This document shows positions 44,366-52,648 of a stretch of 64,000 bases of DNA, one piece after another (within the stretch, counting starts at the first letter, position 1; the number at the start of each line of letters is the position of its first letter). Source of the DNA: Clostridiaceae bacterium (GTDB lineage: Bacteria > Cyanobacteriota > Vampirovibrionia > Gastranaerophilales > Gastranaerophilaceae). Location of the stretch: the NCBI GenBank assembly GCA_022641775.1, contig JALCDS010000004.1, forward strand, positions 34,205 through 98,204, in the 5' to 3' direction. The notes beneath the pieces were generated by a model. It worked only from the letters and a program-made list of their open reading frames with translations, did no database searches and was not told the origin of the DNA. The position numbers were made by a program, and so were the translations under genes.

Positions 44366-45466
44366 TTAATCTTTGTGTTCTTCCATAAATGCATCAAGAA
44401 TCGGTTCAAATTTTCTGAACTTAGCAAATATATCTTGAGCATCCTTCATTGTTTTCAATTGTTTAATAAATTCTTTTCTTGGAACTGCAGGAATACCTAC
44501 AATAATTGATTTTTCAGGGAAAGATTTTGTAACACCTGCTTTTGCAGTAACGATTGTATCAGAACCAATGCTGATATGATCTGCCAAACCTGCTTGACCT
44601 GCAATAACAACTCTGTCACCAATTACGCAACTACCTGCGATACCAACTTGGGATACAATTAAACAACCTTTTCCTACTTTACAGTTATGAGCAATCATAA
44701 CCAAGTTATCAATTTTAGTATTATCACCAACTGTTGTATTTTCAATAGTTCCTCTATCTACCGTCGAATTAGCACCGATTTCTACATTGTTACCAATTTC
44801 AACAGCTCCGATTGAAGGAATTTTAAATATAACGTGTTTTGAATCTTCAGTTTTTATTTCTCCGTCATGTTTTGCTTTTTCAATATTATCAGGATTTTCA
44901 GTTACAAAACTGAAACCGTCTGCACCTATTGAAACACCATGATGCAAAATAACTTTTTCACCAAGTTTACATCTGTCACCAATATTTACACCTGCGTGGA
45001 AGAAACAATCTTTACCAATTTGAACAGAACGTCCGATGTATGAATTAGCTAAAATCTTTGTATTATCTCCAATTACAGCATCATCAGAAACAACAACATT
45101 CGGTCCTATTTCAACATTCTGACCTAACTTTGCAGTTTTTGAAATAACAGCTGAAGGATGAATATTTGAACCGTCAGTTATTACCATAGGCGGAACATAG
45201 AAAAGATTTAACAACTTCATCATTGCAAGACGGGGTCTTTCAACTTCAATGGTTGTAATCCCATCTATCTGAACACCCAATGGAACTAATGCAGCTTTGG
45301 CTTTTGATTTTGCCATATTAGCAATTTCATCTTCACCGAGAGCCAAGGCAAGCGTATTTTCATCACTCAATAAAGGCGGTGCAATCTGCGCAATCTTTAC
45401 GTCATTTACCTTTGTAAGCATACCTTCTACGATATGTGAAATTTCTTCAACTGTAAAAGTTCTCAT
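44366..45466 (-). CDS. lpxD: UDP-3-O-acylglucosamine N-acyltransferase
   Basis: It adds the second acyl chain to the lipid A precursor. The 366-residue product has an N-terminal uridine-binding domain (about 1-100), a left-handed beta helix of hexapeptide repeats (for example [20 protein letters not shown]), a catalytic His in [13 protein letters not shown], and a C-terminal helix. AAGGAGTATAAAT precedes the ATG. Confidence 0.95.
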   Translation of the reverse strand: MRTFTVEEISHIVEGMLTKVNDVKIAQIAPPLLSDENTLALALGEDEIANMAKSKAKAALVPLGVQIDGITTIEVERPRLAMMKLLNLFYVPPMVITDGSNIHPSAVISKTAKLGQNVEIGPNVVVSDDAVIGDNTKILANSYIGRSVQIGKDCFFHAGVNIGDRCKLGEKVILHHGVSIGADGFSFVTENPDNIEKAKHDGEIKTEDSKHVIFKIPSIGAVEIGNNVEIGANSTVDRGTIENTTVGDNTKIDNLVMIAHNCKVGKGCLIVSQVGIAGSCVIGDRVVIAGQAGLADHISIGSDTIVTAKAGVTKSFPEKSIIVGIPAVPRKEFIKQLKTMKDAQDIFAKFRKFEPILDAFMEEHKD

Positions 45467-45481
45467 ATTTATACTCCTTAT

Positions 45482-45946
45482 TTAATTATTTCTCATTTTC
45501 TCTATTGTCTTTGTTGTTGATTTACCTTCAACAAATTTTATAAACTCAACGCGTGTATTATTTTTTATCATAATATCAGCTTCGGGAAGCGTGTCCATAT
45601 TATAATCTGCACCTTTTGTATAAACATCAGGTTTCATTTCATCTAAGAGATTTCTAGGACTGTCCTCATCAAATAATACCACATAATCTACACACCGTAA
45701 AGCACTTAATATTTCAGCTCTATCTTCTTCGCAATTTATCGGACGAGTAGGACCTTTAATTGATTTAACTGATTTGTCGGAATTTAATAAAACGATAGAA
45801 TAATCAGCAAAACTCTTTGTTTTTTCAAGATATCTGACATGACCGACATGCAAAATATCAAAACAGCCGTTTGTTGCAACGACAGTTTTACCTGATTTAT
45901 GAATTTCATTTATAAGATTTTTAATATTTTTTCTATCGATTAGCAT
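45482..45946 (-). CDS. Heptose 1-phosphate adenylyltransferase (RfaE2/HldE C-terminal type)
   Basis: A 154-residue nucleotidyltransferase that makes ADP-heptose for the LPS inner core. It has the CFDILHVGHVRYL (HxGH) motif, LNSDKSVKSIKGPTRPI and the AEILSALRCVDYVVLFDEDSP segment. It corresponds to the stand-alone C-terminal half of HldE; the kinase half is not here. Its place next to lpxD supports the LPS assignment, although glycerol-3-phosphate cytidylyltransferase-like roles cannot be ruled out by sequence alone. Confidence 0.88.
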   Translation of the reverse strand: MLIDRKNIKNLINEIHKSGKTVVATNGCFDILHVGHVRYLEKTKSFADYSIVLLNSDKSVKSIKGPTRPINCEEDRAEILSALRCVDYVVLFDEDSPRNLLDEMKPDVYTKGADYNMDTLPEADIMIKNNTRVEFIKFVEGKSTTKTIEKMRNN

Positions 45947-45955
45947 AATCTGAAT

Positions 45956-46249
45956 TTATCCTTTTCTGTAATCATCAAGATGTACATTAATATAATCTCT
46001 TGCTCTCAAGTATTCTTTCTTGGCGGCATTATTTGCAGCCATTTTATTGAAATTTTCCTGAACTATTTTTTCTTCCATTTCAGATTCAAAAAAATCATGT
46101 TCCGGCTGAACATTAGTAATATTCAAACTTTCTTTTATGACATCACCTGCCATGTCTGCATCAACATTTCTCATATTAACTTTTGTCAAACCTTTTGAAA
46201 TTCCGGGAAAAGTTGTTTTTGGGATAACGGTTAATTTTGCGACATTCAT
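45956..46249 (-). CDS. Small hypothetical protein between asd and the heptose gene
   Basis: A 97-residue hydrophilic protein with a TFPGIS motif near residue 13, then a mostly helical acidic/basic C-terminal half (MEEKIVQENFNKMAANNAAK). It starts one base after the asd stop, behind GGGGTTG, and leads into the heptose gene, so it is in the same operon. No family recognised. Confidence 0.65.
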   Translation of the reverse strand: MNVAKLTVIPKTTFPGISKGLTKVNMRNVDADMAGDVIKESLNITNVQPEHDFFESEMEEKIVQENFNKMAANNAAKKEYLRARDYINVHLDDYRKG

Positions 46250-46250
46250 C

Positions 46251-47267
46251 TTAGTACAACCCCATTTCTATAACTTTTTTACAAATTCTGACAGTATTAA
46301 GCGCTGCACCGATTCTCAAATTATCTGCGACACACCACAATGAAATCCCGTTATCAAATGCAAGATTTTTTCTTATTCTTCCGACAAAAACAGGATCAAC
46401 ACCGCTTGAATCACGAGTTGTAGGATATTCATAATTTTCAGGATTGTCAATAACTTTAAGCCCGAAAGAATTTTCCAAAACTTTGCGAACTTTCTCAGGA
46501 GTTACCGATTTTTCAAATTCAATATCAACTGCTTCCGAGTGACTGTTGAATACAGGTACACGAGCAGCTGTACAAGAAATCGGTAAACTGTCGTCTAGGT
46601 GAAGAATCTTTTTAGTTTCGTTTACAACCTTCATTTCCTCTTTTGTATATCCGTTTTCAGTAAATACATCAATTTGAGGAATGACATTGAATGAAATAGG
46701 TTTTTTAAATGCCTTGTTTTCAAAAGTTTCGCCCTTTAAATTTGCAACAGTATCATCACGAAGTTCATTAATTGCAGCAAGTCCTGCGCCTGAAACAGCT
46801 TGATATGTTGATACAATAAGTCTTTTTATCTTGAATTGTTCATCTAACGGTTTTAAAACAAGCATTAATTGAGAAGTTGAACAATTAGGGTTTGCAATAA
46901 TACCTTTATGTTTTTTCAAATCTTCATCATTTACATAAGCAATAACAAGAGGAACATCCTTGTCCATTCTGAAAGCTGAAGAATTGTCAATCAAAACGCC
47001 ACCACGTTTTACAATTTCAGGAGCAAATTTTTGAGATGTCGAACCACCTGCAGATGCCAAAACTATATTGATTCCATCAAAACTTTCAGGTTTAGCTTCT
47101 TCAACTATATATTCCTTACCTTGAAAGGTCAGTTTTTTGCCTGCAGATTTTGCACTAGATAAAAATTTTATAGAATTAAAATCAATCTTTAATTCATCAA
47201 CAATCTTTGTAATCTCTCTTCCTACTACACCTGTTGCACCTAAAATTGCAATATTTGGTTTATTCAT
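46251..47267 (-). CDS. asd: Aspartate-semialdehyde dehydrogenase
   Basis: It makes aspartate semialdehyde for lysine, diaminopimelate, threonine and methionine. The 338-residue product has the NADP motif ILGATGVVGREI, the active Cys in IANPNCSTSQLM and a late VPVFNSHSEAV histidine. AAGGAATGAAAA precedes the ATG. It shares the operon region with dapB (800 bases upstream), fitting diaminopimelate supply for peptidoglycan. Confidence 0.95.
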   Translation of the reverse strand: MNKPNIAILGATGVVGREITKIVDELKIDFNSIKFLSSAKSAGKKLTFQGKEYIVEEAKPESFDGINIVLASAGGSTSQKFAPEIVKRGGVLIDNSSAFRMDKDVPLVIAYVNDEDLKKHKGIIANPNCSTSQLMLVLKPLDEQFKIKRLIVSTYQAVSGAGLAAINELRDDTVANLKGETFENKAFKKPISFNVIPQIDVFTENGYTKEEMKVVNETKKILHLDDSLPISCTAARVPVFNSHSEAVDIEFEKSVTPEKVRKVLENSFGLKVIDNPENYEYPTTRDSSGVDPVFVGRIRKNLAFDNGISLWCVADNLRIGAALNTVRICKKVIEMGLY

Positions 47268-47348
47268 TTTTCATTCCTTCATCTAACTCTAATATTTTGT
47301 ATATTAATAATATCAAAAAAAAGTTTTAAATCAAAGGAGTAGAAAAGT

Positions 47349-48032
47349 TTATACAAACATTTGTAAAATATGAACTATTCCTTGCAAAATAGCCATCAAT
47401 AATTCACAAATTAACCATGCAGCTGAAAGAACGGCAAGTACTACAGGTATTATTCCAAGTATTATTAGAAGAACCAGATATCCTATTGTTGCAACTTTTC
47501 CGTTAGAATCTGCTTTTTTGATATATTCAGGAATAGTTCCGGTTTCCAAATATTCTTTTATATCTTCATTTATCAAATTTTGAGCTTTATCAGGATAATA
47601 TTTGCATAAAGTTGCGCGAATTTTAAAACTTAAATCGTTATACATTAAAGGAGCTGCAGAAAATTCAAAGAGTGAATATTTTTTATCATCTTGCATTTCA
47701 AATATAACAGCCTTTGGTTTTTCGTTAAAAATCATGTCCTTAATATCATTTTTATTTATTTTTGAAATGACTTCAAGTTGTTTCTTTTTTGTTTTGCAAA
47801 TTGTTAATTCATTATCGGCAAATATTAATATTTCATTGTTATCTTTTAGTGCAAAGATACCTTTTGCCAAACTTATTAAAAGCACTGCAAATGTCAACAA
47901 ATATGATAAAACATCAGGAATCTTGCCTGCAAAAAAAGCAAGTATAATAATTCCGGGAATGATTATTAATAAAAATTCGATAGTAAAAAGAATAAATGAA
48001 TTTCTTTTTAAGGAAATTTTTGTTTCTTCCAT
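47349..48032 (-). CDS. Membrane protein of unknown function
   Basis: A 227-residue protein with two hydrophobic segments near the N-terminus (about 13-32 and 38-57), a soluble PH-like middle (LIFADNELTICKTKKKQLEV) and one or two at the C-terminus (about 180-225). The layout resembles small PH-domain membrane proteins, but no family can be named. GGAGAGTTTAT precedes the ATG. It lies between dapB and asd on the same strand. Confidence 0.68.
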   Translation of the reverse strand: MEETKISLKRNSFILFTIEFLLIIIPGIIILAFFAGKIPDVLSYLLTFAVLLISLAKGIFALKDNNEILIFADNELTICKTKKKQLEVISKINKNDIKDMIFNEKPKAVIFEMQDDKKYSLFEFSAAPLMYNDLSFKIRATLCKYYPDKAQNLINEDIKEYLETGTIPEYIKKADSNGKVATIGYLVLLIILGIIPVVLAVLSAAWLICELLMAILQGIVHILQMFV

Positions 48033-48089
48033 ATAAACTCTCCTTTTTTATTTAAGGTTATAAGATTTCAAAGTTTTTGCCACATATAT

Positions 48090-48839
48090 TTAAAGGATTT
48101 TTTCTAAACCGTAAGTAAAATCATTTTCTTTTGCAACATGACGTACTGCCAATAAAACCCCTGGCATATAACATTTTCTGTCACTTGTATCATGACGCAA
48201 AGTAAGAATTTGACCCGATGAACCCAAAATAACTTCCTGCGATGCCATATATCCGGGCATTCTAACCGAATGAATTTGAATATCAGAATATGAAGTCCCG
48301 CCACGAGAGCCTTTTATAGTTTCTGTTTCAGGACAATTTCCGAGTTTGAAAGTTTCTTTAGCTTCACTCATCATCAATGCAGTTTTAATAGCCGTACCAC
48401 TTGGCGCATCTTTTTTTTGATTATGATGTAACTCAATAATTTCTGCATTATCAAAATATTTTGCAGCTTTACTTGCAAACTCCATCAACAAAACCGCACC
48501 GGTTGAAAAATTCGGAGCAATTAAGCAACCGATTTTATTTTTATCAGATAAGCTTTTTAGTTCATTAATTTGTTCATCAGACAATCCTGTTGTTCCGATA
48601 ACAATTTTTATTCCGTTAGTCAAACAGTATTTCGCATTTTCAAAAATGGATTTTGGTTGAGTAAAATCTATTAAAACATCAAATTCAACAGCTTTTTTAG
48701 CTTCTTCAACCGATTTATATGTATCATCTCCTACTATATCAACTTTTGCAACCAACTTCATATCAGAAGTGCCTTCAACTGCGGCTACAACTTCTTTCCC
48801 CATTTTTCCTAACGCACCACATACTGCAACTTTTATCAT
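48090..48839 (-). CDS. dapB: 4-hydroxy-tetrahydrodipicolinate reductase
   Basis: It reduces the dapA product on the way to diaminopimelate and lysine. The 249-residue product has the nucleotide motif VAVCGALGKMGKE, catalytic ELHHNQKKDAPSGTA and a RGGTSYSDIQIHSVR substrate loop. AAGGAGAGAAAT precedes the ATG. dapA is not in the window. Confidence 0.95.
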   Translation of the reverse strand: MIKVAVCGALGKMGKEVVAAVEGTSDMKLVAKVDIVGDDTYKSVEEAKKAVEFDVLIDFTQPKSIFENAKYCLTNGIKIVIGTTGLSDEQINELKSLSDKNKIGCLIAPNFSTGAVLLMEFASKAAKYFDNAEIIELHHNQKKDAPSGTAIKTALMMSEAKETFKLGNCPETETIKGSRGGTSYSDIQIHSVRMPGYMASQEVILGSSGQILTLRHDTSDRKCYMPGVLLAVRHVAKENDFTYGLEKIL

Positions 48840-48955
48840 ATTTCTCTCCTTATTGTCGGTTAAATTTTAACAAAAAAAACATTTATAATATTCATATTGT
48901 TACAAAAAGTAATATAAAGGTAAAAATTTTTATTTCATACCTTATTAACAGTATT

Positions 48956-49570
48956 ATGAAAGTTTCTGTTTTAAAATTTAATCCATTAAAAAGCATAAGA
49001 GCAAAATTTGTTAAACCACTCCAAAAACATAATGAGCTTTATCTCTGCAAACCGCACAATATTTATGACAGATTTCAATATTCAAAATTATTTTTTAACG
49101 GTTGTGATAATTACCAAGGGCAAAAAGCTAAGGCTTCAAACAAAATTTTAGCTTTTTTAGTGAGCTTACTTGTAAAATCAAAACACCTAAATCTTGTAAA
49201 AAATTCTGACGACAAAATAGTTGGTGGATATGCAAGTAATATGATTACCGACAATACCTTGTATATAGCCTCAATGGTTTTGAACAAAAATTATAACAGT
49301 ATGCTCGGGAAAGAAAAGTATGGAGCGTTAAAATTAATCTACAAAAGTATTGCTACACAATTCCATGAAAATCCGAATATTAAAGATATTTCAATAATCG
49401 TTGACAAAAGATCCGATAAACTTCTCAAAATGTACAAAAAATTAGGATTTAAAAGTTGTGATATTGTTTATAGTGAAAGCATTTTCCCTCAAAAAAATAT
49501 GTTTTATTACAGAATGAGAATCAATAAAGAAGATTTCCTTAATAATCAAAAAAAGTATAATATTTTATGA
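48956..49570 (+). CDS. GNAT-like acetyltransferase domain protein
   Basis: A 204-residue protein whose C-terminal half (about 90-190) looks like a GNAT fold. It has VGGYASNMITDNTLYIASMVLNK and SDKLLKMYKKLGFKSC, the latter like the C-terminal GNAT motif B. The N-terminal 60 residues are basic. The frame stays open upstream to 48719, through the dapB start, but the ATG at 48956 is the first plausible one. No ribosome site; TATTAA at 48943-48948 lies seven bases before it. Confidence 0.65.
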   Translation: MKVSVLKFNPLKSIRAKFVKPLQKHNELYLCKPHNIYDRFQYSKLFFNGCDNYQGQKAKASNKILAFLVSLLVKSKHLNLVKNSDDKIVGGYASNMITDNTLYIASMVLNKNYNSMLGKEKYGALKLIYKSIATQFHENPNIKDISIIVDKRSDKLLKMYKKLGFKSCDIVYSESIFPQKNMFYYRMRINKEDFLNNQKKYNIL

Positions 49571-49624
49571 TATGATAAAACAAGTCGATAAATTTATTTT
49601 AATAGTTTAAATAAGGAGTAAAAA

Positions 49625-49858
49625 ATGGCTGATTCTAAAATTTTAGCAACAATAGAGAGAAGTGACACAGAACAATTGCAAATTTCTGTAAGTGAATATA
49701 AAGGTAAAAGCTACCTTAATATGAGAATATTTTACACAACAGATGAAGGCGCAACTTGGTTACCGACCAAAAAAGGTGTAACATTTGCTCCTGATCAATT
49801 GGATTTGTTAGCCGAAGCTGTTGAAGCTGCTAAAAAAGAATTCATGAGTGAAGAATAG
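49625..49858 (+). CDS. PC4/YdbC-like ssDNA-binding domain protein
   Basis: A 77-residue protein matching the bacterial PC4 (transcriptional coactivator p15) fold: QLQISVSEYKGKSYLNMRIFY, then EGATWLPTKKGVTFAPDQL, and a C-terminal helix. Such proteins bind single-stranded nucleic acid as dimers. AAGGAGTAAAAA precedes the ATG. It lies just before priA, but an independent promoter follows it. Confidence 0.8.
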   Translation: MADSKILATIERSDTEQLQISVSEYKGKSYLNMRIFYTTDEGATWLPTKKGVTFAPDQLDLLAEAVEAAKKEFMSEE

Positions 49859-49960
49859 CCCAAACAAAGGCACAAGCGAAGCGAGAGATGAACAAATATA
49901 AACTAAAACGGATTTGAGTTTTGGGTTTATTTGTGAATGGTGCCGTTTATTGCGAGAGCA

Positions 49961-49966
49961 TATACT
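49961..49966 (+). promoter_or_regulatory. -10 box for leaderless priA mRNA
   Basis: TATACT ending six bases before the ATG at 49973; no ribosome site and no clear -35 box. Confidence 0.45.
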
Positions 49967-49972
49967 ATAATT

Positions 49973-52192
49973 ATGACAAATTTATTTCATAAATACGCTT
50001 TATGCCTTGTTAATATCAAGGCATTGGGTGTCAAAACCTTCAGTTATTTAATTCCTGATGAAATGCAAGACAAAATCAAAATCGGTCAGGCACTTTTAGT
50101 ACCGTTTGGAAGACAAGGTTTGGTAAATGCGTTTTGTGTCGGATTTTCAGAATATTTGCCTGCAGAAATTAAGGCAAAAAAAGTCAATAAAATATTAGAC
50201 GAAAAGCCTTTATTTTCGGTTGACTATCTGAAATTACTTGAATGGGTAGCCAACTATTATTGTTGTGATTTAATAACTGTTCTAAATGCTGCAATTCCGC
50301 TAAAACTCATTGATAAGGCATCAAAAACCGAATCTTTGATTGAATTTGTAAAATTTGAAGGCGCAACAAAAAGACAAACAGTTGTTCTTGAACAACTGCA
50401 AAAAATGGGGAAATGTCCTCTCATAAGTTTTGAACGATTGGCAAAAACAACACGTGCCACAACCAAAAAACTTGAAACTCTAGGCTGCGTTGAAATATCA
50501 CAAGAAGAACTGTACAGAAATCCTCTTGATATTTTGAATATAACAGAACAAGAGCCACTTTATGACTTGTCAGATGAACAAGAAGAAGTTTATAAAAAAA
50601 TTTCTAAAACGCTTAAATCTAAAGTGTCTTCAACAAGTTTAATTCATGGAGTTACTGCATCAGGCAAAACTGAAGTTTATTTCAAACTCATAAAAGACGT
50701 TATTGATAGTGGAAAGAATGTGTTGTTCTTAGTGCCTGAAATTGCCTTAGCATCTCAACTTACAAAACGTTTAGCAAAAAAATTCGGAACACGTGATGTT
50801 GCAATATGGCACAGCTCGATTTCTGATGGAGAAAGATATGATGTATGGCAACGCCTATACAAAGATGATATAAAAATCCTTGCCGGAGCGCGTTCTGCCG
50901 TATTTGCACCACTAAAAAATATCGGTTTAATTGTAATTGATGAAGAACATGAAAGCGCCTACAAACAAACTTCACCAGCACCACGATATGAAGCAAAAGT
51001 TGTAGCCAAAAAATTAGCGGAATTTCATAATTGTCCTCTGGTTTTAGGTTCCGCAACTCCGGATATTTCAGTATATTATCGTGCAATCAATTCCGATAAT
51101 TTATATGAATTAAAGCACCGATATAACAATGCAAAAGTAGCACCTGTAACAGTAATTAATATGCAGGAATACGGACGCGCAGCTTACAAAAAAATAATTT
51201 CAAAACCATTACAAACTGCCATAACAGAAACCGTCCAAAAGGGTCAACAAGTAATTTTGCTGATTAATAGACGTGGATTTTCAACATTTACACAGTGCGA
51301 AGCATGTGGACATGTAATTGAATGTCCTAATTGTGCTATCCCAATGATTTGGCATGCTAAAGACAATATGTTGAAATGTCATTATTGCAACCACACAGAA
51401 TATTTTCCGGAAGTTTGTCCTGAATGTGGCTCTGATGCACTAAAAACAACAGGTACAGGAACTCAAAAAATAGAGCAATACATCAAAGAGCTTTATCCTG
51501 ACAATGTTGTAGAACGTATTGACAGCGATATTTTAGTCAAAAAAGGAGAGCATATAAGACTTCTCGAAAAATTTCAAAGAAAAGAAATAGACATATTAGT
51601 CGGAACACAAATGATTGCAAAAGGATTGGACAATCCAAACGTTACTTTGGTAGGTGTTATTTCTGCTGATGCAAGTTTCAATATGCCTGATTTTAGGGCA
51701 TCAGAACGAGGGTTTCAATTGTTAACACAGGTTGCCGGACGCGCAGGCAGAGGAGAATTTGAAGGCAGAGTATATTTCCAAACTTATAACCCTGAATATT
51801 ATGCACTGGAAAGCGCCAAAGCCCAAAATTATAAAGAGTTTTACAATACAGAAATAGTTGCACGTGAAGAATTTGATTATCCGCCATTTTCACAAATAGT
51901 CAGAATTGTAATAAGTTCAATGAACAATTTCCGCGCAGAAAAAGCTGCTCAAGAAATTGCTATGCGACTAAATTTGATGGTTGATAAATTCGGGATATCA
52001 GAACGATTAGAGGTATTGGGCCCAACGCCTTGTGTAATCGAGAGAATAAACAGCAATTACAGATTTCAAATTATTATAAAAAACAAACTGGAAGAACGCG
52101 GCCACAATTTTATTTCAGGATTTTTAAATAAAATAAAACTTCCAACTGATGTAAAAATGGCAATAGATGTTGACCCTTTAGACATTTTATAA
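49973..52192 (+). CDS. priA: Primosomal protein N-prime (replication restart helicase)
   Basis: A 739-residue 3-prime to 5-prime helicase that reloads the replisome at stalled forks. After an N-terminal DNA-binding domain come Walker A HGVTASGKTEVY, the DEEH box VIDEEHESAYKQ and LGSATPD. A zinc-binding insert follows with four CxxC pairs (CEACGHVIECPNC, CHYCNH, CPECGS), then AGRAGRGEFEGRV. I chose the ATG at 49973; upstream in-frame starts lie before the -10 box. Confidence 0.95.
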   Translation: MTNLFHKYALCLVNIKALGVKTFSYLIPDEMQDKIKIGQALLVPFGRQGLVNAFCVGFSEYLPAEIKAKKVNKILDEKPLFSVDYLKLLEWVANYYCCDLITVLNAAIPLKLIDKASKTESLIEFVKFEGATKRQTVVLEQLQKMGKCPLISFERLAKTTRATTKKLETLGCVEISQEELYRNPLDILNITEQEPLYDLSDEQEEVYKKISKTLKSKVSSTSLIHGVTASGKTEVYFKLIKDVIDSGKNVLFLVPEIALASQLTKRLAKKFGTRDVAIWHSSISDGERYDVWQRLYKDDIKILAGARSAVFAPLKNIGLIVIDEEHESAYKQTSPAPRYEAKVVAKKLAEFHNCPLVLGSATPDISVYYRAINSDNLYELKHRYNNAKVAPVTVINMQEYGRAAYKKIISKPLQTAITETVQKGQQVILLINRRGFSTFTQCEACGHVIECPNCAIPMIWHAKDNMLKCHYCNHTEYFPEVCPECGSDALKTTGTGTQKIEQYIKELYPDNVVERIDSDILVKKGEHIRLLEKFQRKEIDILVGTQMIAKGLDNPNVTLVGVISADASFNMPDFRASERGFQLLTQVAGRAGRGEFEGRVYFQTYNPEYYALESAKAQNYKEFYNTEIVAREEFDYPPFSQIVRIVISSMNNFRAEKAAQEIAMRLNLMVDKFGISERLEVLGPTPCVIERINSNYRFQIIIKNKLEERGHNFISGFLNKIKLPTDVKMAIDVDPLDIL

Positions 52193-52211
52193 TTAATTTT
52201 ATTTTATGAGG

Positions 52212-52217
52212 TATAAT
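52212..52217 (+). promoter_or_regulatory. -10 box upstream of the holin-like gene
   Basis: TATAAT ending six bases before the ATG at 52224. GAGG lies 14 bases before the ATG, too far for a good ribosome site. Confidence 0.45.
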
Positions 52218-52223
52218 AATTAT

Positions 52224-52559
52224 ATGAAAAAATTATTAATTAAAATCACAATATTTGCGTTGGCAATATTTTTTGCAGGAATGTTTATAAAAGGAATTTC
52301 TGTTAATAATGCAACAGCAGCAATAATTGCCGCACTTGCCGTAATAATTGCAAATACAATTATAAAGCCTGTTGTCAAACTTATTTGTCTGCCGATTAAT
52401 CTTGCAACACTGGGATTATTTTCAATAATAATCAATTTGGTACTGATGTCAGCCGTTGTATATTTTGTACCCGGAATAAATTCTACAGGTATATTGAGCA
52501 CAATTATTATGGCGACTGCACTTTCTGTACTGAGTGTTATTTTAAATTTGTTTTTATAG
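52224..52559 (+). CDS. Phage-holin-family-4-like membrane protein
   Basis: A 111-residue protein of four hydrophobic helices with the PF04020-type order: a first helix, GISVNNATAAIIAALAVIIA, KPVVKLICLPINLATLGLFS and a final hydrophobic helix. Members are common in chromosomes without phage and their role is unclear. An in-frame ATG at 52206 precedes the -10 box and is less likely. Confidence 0.75.
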   Translation: MKKLLIKITIFALAIFFAGMFIKGISVNNATAAIIAALAVIIANTIIKPVVKLICLPINLATLGLFSIIINLVLMSAVVYFVPGINSTGILSTIIMATALSVLSVILNLFL

Positions 52560-52648
52560 TTAACAATTATATGTCACTTTGTATAATGTTTTTTACATAA
52601 AAATAGCCCTATCATAAAGAGTTCTAATCAATAATCATTAGGAGCTTT

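Noticed and set aside
49859..49960. Imperfect hairpin (ACAAATA...TTTGT) between the PC4-like gene and priA as a terminator
   Set aside because: The stem has several mismatches and no clean T tract, so termination there is doubtful.
50760..51086. 108-residue minus-strand frame inside priA
   Set aside because: It overlaps the helicase core on the opposite strand, has no ribosome site and reads as anti-sense of conserved motifs.
52224..52559. Prophage lysis cassette inferred from the holin-like gene
   Set aside because: PF04020-type proteins are common in ordinary chromosomes, and no endolysin or phage structural genes are nearby.
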